From: an uncultured Clostridia bacterium
GTDB taxonomy: Bacteria; Bacillota; Clostridia; TANB77; CAG-508
Assembly (NCBI GenBank): GCA_947625415.1
Contig: CANQOG010000009.1
Location: forward strand, 1 to 43,441
Direction of reading: 5' to 3'
DNA length: 43,441 bases
Shown here: positions 27,829 to 37,039 of the stretch, piece after piece
Layout of the letters: every line of letters starts with the position of its first letter
Position numbering within the stretch: position 1 is the stretch's first letter
Notes under the pieces: model-generated
What the model was told of the DNA's origin: nothing
Database searches by the model: none
Seen by the model: the letters and a program-made list of their open reading frames with translations, nothing else
Position numbers and translations under genes: made by a program

Positions 27829-29175
27829 CTATTTAAATTCTATATCTTCTTTCTTATATTCTTCTGGTTTTAAACCAAATCTTTTTCTCATATAATCTAA
27901 TGTTAAGACCATAACCATTAAAGTAGCCAAACTAACAATTATAAAACCATAAGCTATATTTACATAGTCTAATAGTAATCCGCCTAATACAGAAGCTATT
28001 CCTGCAGATATACCACCAATAAATTCATAAGCAAATGCTATTTTATTACTTGTATCTTCAGTTGTAAAATTTTTAACATATTTTGCTTCAAATATATACC
28101 AAATTGACTCACAACATTTAATTATTGCAAGTAAGGCAATTATTATTGGAATAGCCAATTTTGACATAGAATTTTTGGCAATTACTCCAATTATAATACT
28201 TGAAATAATAGATGTAAGCGAGATAAATGTTAATGTTCTATTTTTAAATTTCTTTTCTATTGAATCTTTTAAAGAAATTGAAAGTCCACCTATAAGAATT
28301 AAAGCTGCAAGTATAATTGAAAACTGTTCTTCAGGTATTCCAAGCTCAACTAATAAATCTCTTTTATATACAGAAATTAAACAAATAAATCCATAAAACA
28401 CCATATTAAATAAAATTAGTGACCTCATCCTTTTTGAATTTATAACAAATCTAAATGAATCTTTTATATCTTTAATATAGTTTTTACTTTTTGCTTTTTC
28501 TTTGTTAACTTTATATATATCCTTAAATTCAAGAGATAATATTGTTGAAATTATTATAAAACCAAAACAAATAAATACTGGTATGTATGGATTTAAAACA
28601 AATAAATACCCTGCAACTAGTGAAGCAATTCCATCTAAAATATAATATAATTCACCGCCTTTTGCTTCTAATTCAGAGTATAATCCTTCTCCTCCTTTTG
28701 TAGAAACAGAATCATGTAATAGACTTGGTTCTGCTATAATTTTTATTGATGAACCAAATGCCAAAAATATATCTGCAATTATAATACTCGCAAGTCCAGG
28801 AAAAAATATTAAAATACTTATATAAAATATCATTGAAATATTTCCTAAAACTATACTATTTCTTTTTCCGATTCTATCAGCAATAGTTATTGCTACAAAT
28901 TGCATAATAACCTTAAAAAATAAAAATACACCATTAGCCATTAAAATTTCTGATGCAGAAAGTTTTTTAACAGTTATATAAAATAAAAATTCTATTGAAT
29001 AAAAAAATAGTAAATCCCACGCAAACATTTTATATATCGGAAATAGTTTTGCATTTTTTCTTCTAATCTTGCTTAATTTTTTAGAATTTTCTTTGCTTAC
29101 ATTATTTTTATCTATATCATCAATTTGTGTAGTAGTATCTTTTATTGTTTTTTCTTTTTGTATAATTTTTTTCAT
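27829..29175 (-). CDS. Major facilitator superfamily transporter
   Basis: 448 residues; ATG 29175. After a charged cytoplasmic start of about 45 residues there are about 12 hydrophobic segments in two groups of six. The loop between helices 2 and 3 has ADRIGKRNS, a version of the MFS A-motif (GxxxDRxGRR). The segment EPSLLHDSVSTKGGEGLYSELEAKGG resembles the MFS subfamily of putative permeases next to rdgB or metabolic genes in Firmicutes. The substrate cannot be predicted. GGC GGN and ATC GGA pairs are read normally. Confidence 0.8.
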   Translation of the reverse strand: MKKIIQKEKTIKDTTTQIDDIDKNNVSKENSKKLSKIRRKNAKLFPIYKMFAWDLLFFYSIEFLFYITVKKLSASEILMANGVFLFFKVIMQFVAITIADRIGKRNSIVLGNISMIFYISILIFFPGLASIIIADIFLAFGSSIKIIAEPSLLHDSVSTKGGEGLYSELEAKGGELYYILDGIASLVAGYLFVLNPYIPVFICFGFIIISTILSLEFKDIYKVNKEKAKSKNYIKDIKDSFRFVINSKRMRSLILFNMVFYGFICLISVYKRDLLVELGIPEEQFSIILAALILIGGLSISLKDSIEKKFKNRTLTFISLTSIISSIIIGVIAKNSMSKLAIPIIIALLAIIKCCESIWYIFEAKYVKNFTTEDTSNKIAFAYEFIGGISAGIASVLGGLLLDYVNIAYGFIIVSLATLMVMVLTLDYMRKRFGLKPEEYKKEDIEFK

Positions 29176-29268
29176 AAAATTTCTTTTCCTTCGTTTTAAT
29201 CAATTTTTTTATAACATTTTCTAATTGTATAGCAAATCATATTTTACTTTCAAAACATCTATTTACTA

Positions 29269-30624
29269 TTACTTCAAATTTAATGATACAATAGTTTCTA
29301 TATGTGAAGTTCCGCGGAAACATATCTATACCGTGATACCTTATTTATAATATATTTTTCCTCAAAAATTGTAAGGTCACGTGCAAGACTTGCTGGATTA
29401 CAACTAACATAAACAATTTTCTTTGGTTCTATTTCTAATAAAGTTTCTATTGTAACTTTATCACAACCACGTCTTGCAGGATCTAGAAAAACAACATCAG
29501 GCTTTATTTTTCTTTCTTCTAATAATTTTGGTAAAACATTTTCAACATTTCCGAACAAAAAATTCTGCATTTTTAATTCCATTTATCATTGCATTTTCTT
29601 TTGCATCTTTTATAGCATTTTCAACAGCTTCAATTCCATATATTTTTTCTACTTTATCACTTGCAAAAATTCCAATTGTTCCAACACCACAATATAAATC
29701 AAAAATTGTTTCTTTTCCAGTAAGTTCAGCATATTCTACAGCTTTAGTATATAGCTTTACAGTTTGAACAGGATTTACTTGATAAAATGAAAGTGGAGAA
29801 ATCTTAAATTTCTTATTTTCTAAATAATCAAAAATATATCCATCTCCAAAAATTGTTTGATTTTCTCTTCCTAAAATTACATTTGTATTTTTATTATTTA
29901 AATTTTTAACAATCGTCTTTACATTAGGATTTTTAGTAGTTACAAACTCTACAAGCTCCTTTTCATTTTGCAAATTCATTGAATTTAAAACAATAATCAC
30001 CATTATTTCATCAGTTTTAACGCCAATTCTAACGATTACATGTCTTACTAATCCTAAATTTGTTTTTTCATCATACCCTAAAATTTCTTTTTGTTTTATA
30101 AAATCAAAAACATCTTTTGCTACTTTTTGGCAAGCTTTATTTTGAAGTTTACAATCATTAGTTTCAATTATTCTATGACTTCTTTTTGCAAAAACTCCCA
30201 TAGTAATCTTTCCATTTTCACTAACTCCTACTGGATATTGTAACTTATTTCTGTAATAATATGGCTCTTCCATTCCAATCATATCATCTATTTCAATATC
30301 TCTTTTTAAAGCCTTTCTCAAAGTATTTTGAACTGACTTTTTCTTCATTTCTAAAGAATATTCATAATTAATATGTCTTAAATTACAACCTCCACATTTT
30401 GAATATGTATTACAATCTGATTCTACTCTATATTTAGAAGATTTTATAATTTCTAAAATTTTACCATAAGCAATATTTTTATTTACTTTCAAAATTTTTA
30501 TTCTAATTCTTTCGCCTATAATAGCTTCAGGAATAAAAATTACAAAATTATCCACTTTTGCAATTCCTTCTCCCTCAAAACCATTATCAATTATATCTAC
30601 TTCTAATTCTTCATTTTTAACCAT
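29269..30624 (-). CDS. RlmD/RlmCD-type 23S rRNA uracil-C5 methyltransferase (three recoding sites)
   Basis: A SAM-dependent m5U methyltransferase of the TrmA/RumA family. ATG 30624 overlaps the upstream gene by eight bases. With CGGA at Gly358, CGGT at Gly431 and CGGA at Gly437 it has 450 residues and stops at TAA 29269. It has an N-terminal TRAM domain (DNGFEGEGIAKVD), the iron-sulphur motif CNTYSKCGGCNL, the SAM motif DLYCGVGTIGIFA, FVGNVENVLP (first site), DPARRGCDK, the catalytic-Cys motif YVSCNPASLARDL, and C-terminal GIDMFPGTSHIETI (last two sites), which matches the family ending DMFPxTxHVExV. Which uridine it modifies (U747 or U1939) is open. Confidence 0.94.
29311..29314 (-). other. 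CGGA recoding site, Gly437 of the RlmD-type protein
   Basis: The context is CCG-CGGA-ACT, six codons after another site. CGGA as Gly gives DMFPGTSHIETIVSL, the expected C terminus (DMFPxTxHVE). A zero-frame reader would never be in this phase unless the preceding site is also skipped. Confidence 0.88.
29330..29333 (-). other. CGGT recoding site, Gly431 of the RlmD-type protein
   Basis: The context is TCA-CGGT-ATA. Zero frame gives SRYRYVSAELHI and a stop; CGGT as Gly gives SGIDMFP. Confidence 0.88.
29550..29553 (-). other. CGGA recoding site, Gly358 of the RlmD-type protein
   Basis: The context is GTT-CGGA-AAT. Zero frame gives FFVRKC and a stop; CGGA as Gly gives FFVGNVENVLPKL. Confidence 0.92.
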
Positions 30625-32069
30625 TTTCTTTTAACTTCCTATTATTTGATTTAAAACATTCTAAAATATTTCTTAAAACCATTATAAACACAATAAATGG
30701 CAAAATCCATATCTGATAATTTGTAGAATCTGAATGAACAATATAAAATATCGTATATGTTAATTCATACAAAAAACCTATCCATATTAAATTTTTTAAA
30801 ATTTTTCCATTTGTCCAAAAAACTGGAATAAATAACCAGACTAAATACCAACTTGTTAAGTTTGTTAAACCTATAAATATTAACCAAAATAAAAGTGTAT
30901 AGCAATTTTCCATTGCTTTCTTAAAATTATTTTCTTTAAAAGTTTGAAATAAAACTTTTATTATAAAAATATAAAGCAAAACAAAAAATCCTATTGAATA
31001 ACAATATGACACAATTTTATTATTGTTTCCTGTAAGTACTGAAACTATCATATAAATTGAATCTTTTAACTTGCCTGACTGACTAATTGCTCCTGAAAAA
31101 ATTCCAAAAATAGTGTTAAAATATGGAATATAAGCAAGGCAAAAAACTCCCATAAATATAACTAAATATATTAATCCATACGTAATCTTTTTAAGCCAAG
31201 CTTTATTTCTTACTCTATATAAGATTATAAATGGTAATATCAAAATTGCTATATATTTTATCAAACTAGAAATAGCTAAAGCAATTAGCCCTCCACAAAA
31301 CATAATTTCTGATTTTATAAATTTTTCACAAGACTTTTCAGCTTCTTTTACCAAAAAAATTCCTAAAAGAGCAAAAAATAAAACAAAAATATCATTATGA
31401 ACATTTACTAAAATTTCTAATAAAACAAGTGGATTAAAGCAAAAAGCTAAAGTCAATTTTTTCTTCTTGGTTAATTTATAAATTAAATAAACTGTTCCTA
31501 AATATGTAAAAAAATTTAAAATTTTAAACTCATATAAAAATAATACCAAAGATGAACAACAAATTTTATTTAACAAACCACATATTGTAAGAAATACTGG
31601 ACCATAAGTAAATGTATAATTTTTTTGACTTCCAACAGTTTGTATAATATTATCTGTTAAATCAAATCCTTCTATCTCTCCGAACTGTTGTAATATAAGG
31701 ATTTACTCCATATTTATCAATAGCTCTTCCGTTTCCCATATAGAAAAAAACATCTTTTGAAGTATTTGGCAAAACTACTAAAAACGCTAAACCAACAACT
31801 GCTGATTTAAGTAATATGTCCTTTATTCCATTAAATTCTTCTGATTTTTTTATAAGTTTTAAATAAATTACAAACATTAGAATAACTATCAAAGCAAAAA
31901 CTACACTACCATATTTATTCAAAGAATTATTTATATCATTTAAGAAGTAAAAATATTCTCCATTATATCCAGCAATATTCCCATTATTTCTAATTAAATA
32001 TATAATACCAGGAAGCCCTAGAGCTACTCCAAGTAAAATTAAATAAGAAATTAATTTTTCTTTTTTCAT
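30617..32069 (-). CDS. GT-C type membrane glycosyltransferase (one CGGA recoding site)
   Basis: 483 residues when CGGA is read as Gly130; about 12 transmembrane segments. ATG 32069, five bases after rnr. The N-terminal loop after the second or third helix has SKDVFFYMGNGRAIDKYGVNPYITT, like the acidic loop of DUF2029/GT87 and related polyprenol-phosphate-sugar-dependent mannosyltransferases (DxxxY...NPY). The later loop FCFNPLVLLEILVNVHND also fits (NPL...E...HND). Donor and acceptor are unknown; a lipid-linked or wall glycan is likely. Without recoding the gene appears as two halves. Confidence 0.8.
31679..31682 (-). other. CGGA recoding site, Gly130 of the GT-C protein
   Basis: The context is GTT-CGGA-GAG. 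Zero frame gives TTVRRDRRI and a stop; CGGA as Gly gives TTVGEIEGFDLTD and joins the two halves of one membrane protein. Confidence 0.85.
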
Positions 32070-32074
32070 TACTT

Positions 32075-34048
32075 TTATTCCTCATCAGTTTCTTTATTTT
32101 CATTTACAAGTTCAAAATCAATTCTTTTTAAAAGTTTGCTAGCAAAAATAACTCTAATTTTAACTTTATCTCCTATTTTGTAAATTTTTCCACTTCTAGC
32201 TCCTACTAAGATTTTTAAATCTTCATTATAATTAAAATACTCATTTACGCTAGAATTAAAATTCTCAAATCTAACTAAGCCTTCAACAGTTGATGGAAGT
32301 TCTACAAACATTCCAAAGCCAGTAATACTTGATATAATTCCTTCGAACTCTTCTCCAACCTTGTCTTCCATAAACTCAGCTTTTTTTATATCTTCTGCAT
32401 CACGTTCAACTTTTGTTGCAACTTTCTCTCTATCAGATGAGTTTTTAGCATAGTTATCAGCCTTTTCTTCCATTTCTTCAATTTGCCCATTTCCTACATA
32501 CTCACTTAAATTACTTATAACTCTGTGAATAAATAAATCTGGATATCTTCTAATTGGTGAAGTAAAATGACAATAATATTTGCTAGCAATTCCAAAATGA
32601 CCTTTATTTTCAGCTTCATACCTAGCTACTTTCAAAGTTCTTAAAATTAACGTTGAAATAACTTTTTCATATTCTGTTCCTTTAATTTCTTCTAAAACAT
32701 CTGCAAATGCTTTTGGATAAATATTATTTCTTGTAACTTTAATTTTCTTTCCTATACTATATAAAAACTTATTAGTTTCCTCTATTTTGTCATAATCTGG
32801 CTCTTCATGAACTCTATAAATAAATGGAGCTTCTAACCAGTAATATTTTTCGGCAATTGTTTCATTTGCTGTTAGCATAAATTGCTCAATTATTTCATTT
32901 GCAAAAGTTGTTTCATATGGTTTAACATCAATAGCAAATCCATCTTTATCTAAAGTAATTTTACTTTCTGGAATATCTAAATTTAAATATCCGTTTTTAA
33001 TTCTTCTATTTTTTAAAATATGAGCCAATTCCTCCATTAATTTAAAATCAGAAATATATTTCTCATATTTTTTAACTACATTTTCATCTAAATTATTTAA
33101 AATTTTATAAACATCATTATAACTCATTCTTTGACTGACATTTATTACTGACTTACAAACATCTGACTTTACAACTTGTCCGTAAATTATCAATTTCCAT
33201 TAAACAAGAAAGCGCAAATCTATCTTGCCCAGCATTCAAGCTACAAATTCCATTTGATAATTCTACTGGAAGCATTGGAATTACTCTATCTAACATATAT
33301 ATGCTTGTTCCCCTTAAAAGAGCTTCTCTATCTAACTTGCTTCCATCTTTAACATAATAGCTAACATCAGCAATATGAACATCTAAACTATAATTTCCAT
33401 TATCAAGCTTTTTTACACAAACTGCATCATCTAAATCTTTTGCATCTTCTCCATCAATAGTAAAAACGTGATAATCTTCTAATCTAAAATCCCTTCTATT
33501 TCTAATTTCATTTTCATCTATCTTTTGAGGAATTTTTCTTGCCTCTTGCAAGACCTCTTCTGGAAATTCATAAGGCAAATCATACTCTTTAATTAATGAC
33601 AACATATCAATTCCAGCCTCATTAGCTCTTCCCAAAACTTCAACAATCTTTCCTTCTGGATTCTTATTTTTTTGTTGATATTTAATAATTTTAACAACGA
33701 CTTTATCGTTATTTTTAGCATGTTTACAATTATTATTTTCGACAAATATATCTGACCCAAATTTTTTGTCATCAGGAATAACAAAACCAAAGCCACGTGA
33801 CTTTTTAAAAAGTCCTACGACTTCTGATTTATTTCTTTCTATAACTTTTAAAATTTTCCCTTCAGCTCTTCTTCCGCCCGCCTTTTTGGAACAGTTATAA
33901 TAAACTCAACAGTATCTCCATTTAAAGCATCTTTCATCATGTTATGAGCAATAAAAACACTTTCTTTGTCATCTTCATCAAAATCTATAAAACCATATCC
34001 TCTTTCTGTATTTCTAAATACTCCAACTTGTTTCAATTTTTTCTTCAT
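32075..34048 (-). CDS. rnr: RNase R (three recoding sites, two adjacent)
   Basis: A 3'-5' exoribonuclease of the RNB family. ATG 34048 behind AGGAGAACATT; 656 residues with CGGG-CGGA as Gly57-Gly58 and CGGA as Gly289. It starts in the first cold-shock domain (VGVFRNTERGYGFIDFDEDD) and lacks the N-terminal winged helix of many RNase R proteins. The second cold-shock part is SRGFGFVIPDDKKFGSDIF. The RNB domain has FTIDGEDAKDLDDAV (catalytic Asp residues) and IADVSYYVKDGS, and the C-terminal S1 domain has GIISSITGFGMFVELPS. secG lies upstream, as in Bacillus. Confidence 0.95.
33179..33182 (-). other. CGGA recoding site, Gly289 of RNase R
   Basis: The context is TTA-CGGA-CAA. Zero frame gives DNLRTSCKVRCL and a stop; CGGA as Gly gives EIDNLGQVVKSDVCKSVI, the RNB segment. 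Confidence 0.9.
33873..33880 (-). other. Tandem CGGG-CGGA recoding sites, Gly57-Gly58 of RNase R
   Basis: The context is AGG-CGGG-CGGA-AGA. Zero frame gives KRRAEEELKGKF and a stop; two Gly give VPKRGGRRAEGKILKVIER, the expected basic linker of RNase R. Confidence 0.9.
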
Positions 34049-34171
34049 AATGTTCTCCTATCGCCAAAATTATTTTACCCTTTTTTACCTTTTTTTACAA
34101 GTATTTTTTAACTTAAGTTTTATAAGATGAAAACTATATAGTTCTCAAAATTCCAAAACTCAAATTTGAAC

Positions 34172-34200
34172 AAAAAAAGCTTGCTAAAAGCAAGCCTTTT
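34172..34200 (-). terminator. Terminator between secG and rnr
   Basis: GCTTGC (34179-34184) and GCAAGC (34190-34195) with flanking A/T pairs form a hairpin, followed on the minus strand by TTTTTTTG. Region 34049-34171 after it shows no gene. Confidence 0.8.
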
Positions 34201-34213
34201 ATTAAATAAATTT

Positions 34214-34459
34214 CTATACATATATAATTCCTAAAGTTATAGATAATACAAAGAACAATATCATTAAAATGATTGTAGCTCTCTTCATTCTACCTTCTTT
34301 AGTTCTTCCTTTATTTTTCTCATAAAAGTTGTTAGAAGATCCTCCAACTATTGCTCCACTAGCACCACTATCTTCCTTTGACTGTTTCATTACTAAAATT
34401 ATTAATACTAAACATATAATTAAATATGCTCCAACCACTATATTTTTTGCTATTTCCAT
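34214..34459 (-). CDS. secG: SecG, protein-export translocase subunit
   Basis: 81 residues; ATG 34459 with GGAGGTTTTTAG. Two transmembrane helices (about 5-24 and 60-80) enclose the conserved cytoplasmic loop MKQSKEDSGASGAIVGGSS. SecG assists SecYE in protein export. It has its own promoter and terminator just upstream of rnr, the order seen in Bacillus. Confidence 0.93.
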   Translation of the reverse strand: MEIAKNIVVGAYLIICLVLIILVMKQSKEDSGASGAIVGGSSNNFYEKNKGRTKEGRMKRATIILMILFFVLSITLGIIYV

Positions 34460-34496
34460 CTAAAAACCTCCGTATACTTTATCGATTAACAGTAAT

Positions 34497-34525
34497 AGTT
34501 TACCACACAAAACTTCAAAAATCAA
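34497..34525 (-). promoter_or_regulatory. Promoter for secG
   Basis: TTGATT (34520-34525), 17-base spacer ending TGG, TAAACT (34497-34502), about 38 bases before the start. Confidence 0.55.
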
Positions 34526-34540
34526 TACTTTTTTCAAATT

Positions 34541-35839
34541 TTATCTTGGTAATTTTATGGTAAATATTGTACCTTTAGGAATATTATGCTCTGCTTTAAT
34601 TATTCCACCATGTTTTGAAATTATCATATCTGCGATAGAAAGACCTAATCCACTTCCTCCAGTATCACGGTTTCTACTATTTTCAGCTCTATAAAATCTC
34701 TCAAATACACGTTTTATTGCTTCATCACTGATTCCAATTCCAGTATCAATTACATCAATATTGCATTTTCCATCTTTTAAATAAGTTTTAATTGTTATTT
34801 CATCTCCTGGCTCTGTATATTTCATTGCATTGTCAAGCAATATAACAATAACTTGATAAATTTTATTTGTATCAATTGAAATTACTTTTTTATAGTTTAA
34901 ATCAAGTTTAAATTTTTTCTCTTGAAGTTCAATAATTTCTCTATAAGTTTTTCCAATATTTTCTATAAATTCATCAATTTCTACTTCTTCTTTATTAATC
35001 TCCAATTGTTTTGAATCTCCACGAGTTAATGTCATTAAATCTTTTGTAAGCTTTGACATTCTCTTTGTTTCATTTAAAGAAATTGATATATCTTCTAGTT
35101 TATCAACAATTTTAGCATCAGGAGCACTTAACAATAATTCCTGCTTTGCTTGAATAATTGTAAGAGGAGTTCTTAATTCATGTGAAACATTTTGGACAAA
35201 CTCTTCTTGTCTTTTTAGCATTTCTGAAACAGGAGCTAAACTCTTTCTAGAAATTATAATACTTGCAATAACCGAAATTCCCATACCAAAAATAACTGAC
35301 CATATAACAATTCTATCATAGCTTTGCATCATTTCAGTTTCAAAATCGATATTTATAAGTAGCTGAATATAGCCAGTTGAAAATTCCGTAACATCAGATA
35401 TATCAATAGTTCTACATTTATAAAGATATTCATCGTTAATTTTAACTATATAAGATTTATCAACATATTTGTCATCAAATTCAAAATCTTTAAATGCTTC
35501 ATTTGATAAATAACTTGAATTTGTAGACAATATTTTCCCATCTTTATCTCTTATAATACATAAAATTTTAGGATTTGTAATACTTGACAAAATTCCATAC
35601 TGTTGTAATTCATCAATACTACTTTTATCTTGATTAATTTCAAAAACTTCAGAATTTCTTAAATTCTTTTTTATTGCTCTAGAATTTTCATTAAGTTCCA
35701 TATTTACTGAACTTAAAGTAATTCTCCTTACTAGGAAAATCATAAATAAACCAAAAAGAATAAATACAATAATTAAATTTAGCAAATTTGATTTAATATA
35801 TTTAAAGAGTTGAGTTCTTAAAATTTTTTGCTCATTCAC
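34541..35839 (-). CDS. Sensor histidine kinase
   Basis: 432 residues; GTG 35839 behind AGGAGAGGATTTCTT, 21 bases after the response regulator gene. Transmembrane helices at about 17-36 and 180-200 flank an extracytoplasmic sensor of about 140 residues. The cytoplasmic part has the phosphoacceptor motif VQNVSHELRTPLTIIQ and the ATPase motifs VIVLLDNAMKYTEPG (N box), DVIDTGIGISDEA (G1), FYRAENSRNRDTGGSGLGLSI (F and G2 boxes; split in my reading only for length). No PAS domain is seen. The signal is unknown; the operon with an LtaS-type gene suggests the envelope. Confidence 0.92.
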   Translation of the reverse strand: MNEQKILRTQLFKYIKSNLLNLIIVFILFGLFMIFLVRRITLSSVNMELNENSRAIKKNLRNSEVFEINQDKSSIDELQQYGILSSITNPKILCIIRDKDGKILSTNSSYLSNEAFKDFEFDDKYVDKSYIVKINDEYLYKCRTIDISDVTEFSTGYIQLLINIDFETEMMQSYDRIVIWSVIFGMGISVIASIIISRKSLAPVSEMLKRQEEFVQNVSHELRTPLTIIQAKQELLLSAPDAKIVDKLEDISISLNETKRMSKLTKDLMTLTRGDSKQLEINKEEVEIDEFIENIGKTYREIIELQEKKFKLDLNYKKVISIDTNKIYQVIVILLDNAMKYTEPGDEITIKTYLKDGKCNIDVIDTGIGISDEAIKRVFERFYRAENSRNRDTGGSGLGLSIADMIISKHGGIIKAEHNIPKGTIFTIKLPR

Positions 35840-35860
35840 AAGAAATCCTCTCCTTTACCA

Positions 35861-36529
35861 TTATTCAGTCCAAATATAACCTACACCTCTTATGGTTTTA
35901 AGATATTTATCATACCCAGCTTTTTTTAGTTCTTTTCTTAAACCACTTGTATAAACTTCAATTACATTTGTACTAGTATCTGAATCAAACCCCCAAATTT
36001 TATCAAATATCTGATCTTTTGTTATAATAGTATTTTTTGAATTTATTAAGTATTCCAAAACATCAAATTGCTTTCCTTGTAAAATAATTTCTGTTTCTCC
36101 GACACTTGCTGTTCGACTATTTAAGTCTAATTTCAAATTTTTAAATTCTAAAATATTATTTCCATAGTTTCCACTTGTTCTTCTAATTATAGCATCAATT
36201 CTAGCAAGCAATTCTTCACGATTAAATGGTTTTACCATATAATCATCAGCCCCAAGTCTAAAACCTTTTAATTTATCATCAAGCCCGTCTTTAGCTGTTA
36301 ATATAAGAACTGGTGTATAAATTTTTTTATTTCTTAAAGTTGCTAAAACTGAATATCCATCCATAACTGGAATCATGAGGTCAAGAATAATTACATCATA
36401 AATATTATTTTCAGCATACATTACTCCTTCTTCACCATCAAAAACTCTATCAACATCATATTTAGAACAGATACATTGTTCAATAGTTTTAGATAATATT
36501 TTATCATCTTCAATAATTAAGACTTTCAT
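35861..36529 (-). CDS. OmpR-family response regulator
   Basis: 222 residues; ATG 36529 overlaps the upstream stop by one base (TAATG). The receiver has IIEDDKILSKTIEQ, the phosphorylated Asp in VIILDLMIPVMDGYS (about residue 51), LTAKD and YMVKPFNREEL. The C-terminal winged helix has VLEYLINSKNTIITKDQI and IWGFDSDTSTNVIEVY and ends GVGYIW. Partner of the histidine kinase just downstream. One GTC GGA is read normally. Confidence 0.95.
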   Translation of the reverse strand: MKVLIIEDDKILSKTIEQCICSKYDVDRVFDGEEGVMYAENNIYDVIILDLMIPVMDGYSVLATLRNKKIYTPVLILTAKDGLDDKLKGFRLGADDYMVKPFNREELLARIDAIIRRTSGNYGNNILEFKNLKLDLNSRTASVGETEIILQGKQFDVLEYLINSKNTIITKDQIFDKIWGFDSDTSTNVIEVYTSGLRKELKKAGYDKYLKTIRGVGYIWTE

Positions 36530-37029
36530 TATCTTGAATCACGCTCTCTTCCTCTTCCTCTAGAATTTCTATCAATATATTTTTCTTTTAATCTTTCCTC
36601 TTTTCTCTTATCTCTAACTCTTTCATCTATTTGATATTCTTGTTTATCTATCTCATCAAAAAACTCTTTATTTACATCAGCCTTTCTAGCTTCTTCAAAT
36701 TGTCCACGCGCTAATAAATTTTCTACTCTAAATTTTCTTCCTAAATCTATAACCTTTTGAATAATTGTATTATCACATCTAATTCTTTCTTCAAATCTAT
36801 CCTTTTCGCTTTTTTTACGAGACTTTTTATTTTTTCTAAAATTTAAAATATATTCATATTCATCTTGAGTAATTCTTCCCGCTTGAAATAAAGCCTCTAT
36901 TTCAGAATCTTCGAGTTCTAAAAGCTTGTCTTGTAGCTTATTAGTTTTATCATCAGACTTTATAGGCGTTTTACTCTCAACTATAAGATTACTTTTCTTT
37001 TCATTTTTTCTACTTGCTTTTTTAAACAT
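36529..37029 (-). CDS. Unknown highly charged protein with SHOCT-like motif
   Basis: 166 residues; ATG 37029 with AGAGGTG. The sequence is rich in Lys, Arg and Glu with no membrane segment. Residues about 38-66 (LEDSEIEALFQAGRITQDEYEYIL) resemble the SHOCT motif, a short C-terminal oligomerisation element, though here it is internal. The tail NSRGRGRERDSR is strongly basic and could bind nucleic acid or a negative surface. It overlaps the response regulator gene by one base, so it belongs to the LtaS-type operon. Function unknown. Confidence 0.65.
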   Translation of the reverse strand: MFKKASRKNEKKSNLIVESKTPIKSDDKTNKLQDKLLELEDSEIEALFQAGRITQDEYEYILNFRKNKKSRKKSEKDRFEERIRCDNTIIQKVIDLGRKFRVENLLARGQFEEARKADVNKEFFDEIDKQEYQIDERVRDKRKEERLKEKYIDRNSRGRGRERDSR

Positions 37030-37039
37030 TTAACACCTC

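Noticed and set aside
33593-33796. A separate 67-codon gene inside rnr
   Set aside because: It is another frame of the RNase R cold-shock region; the rnr frame is intact there and matches the family.
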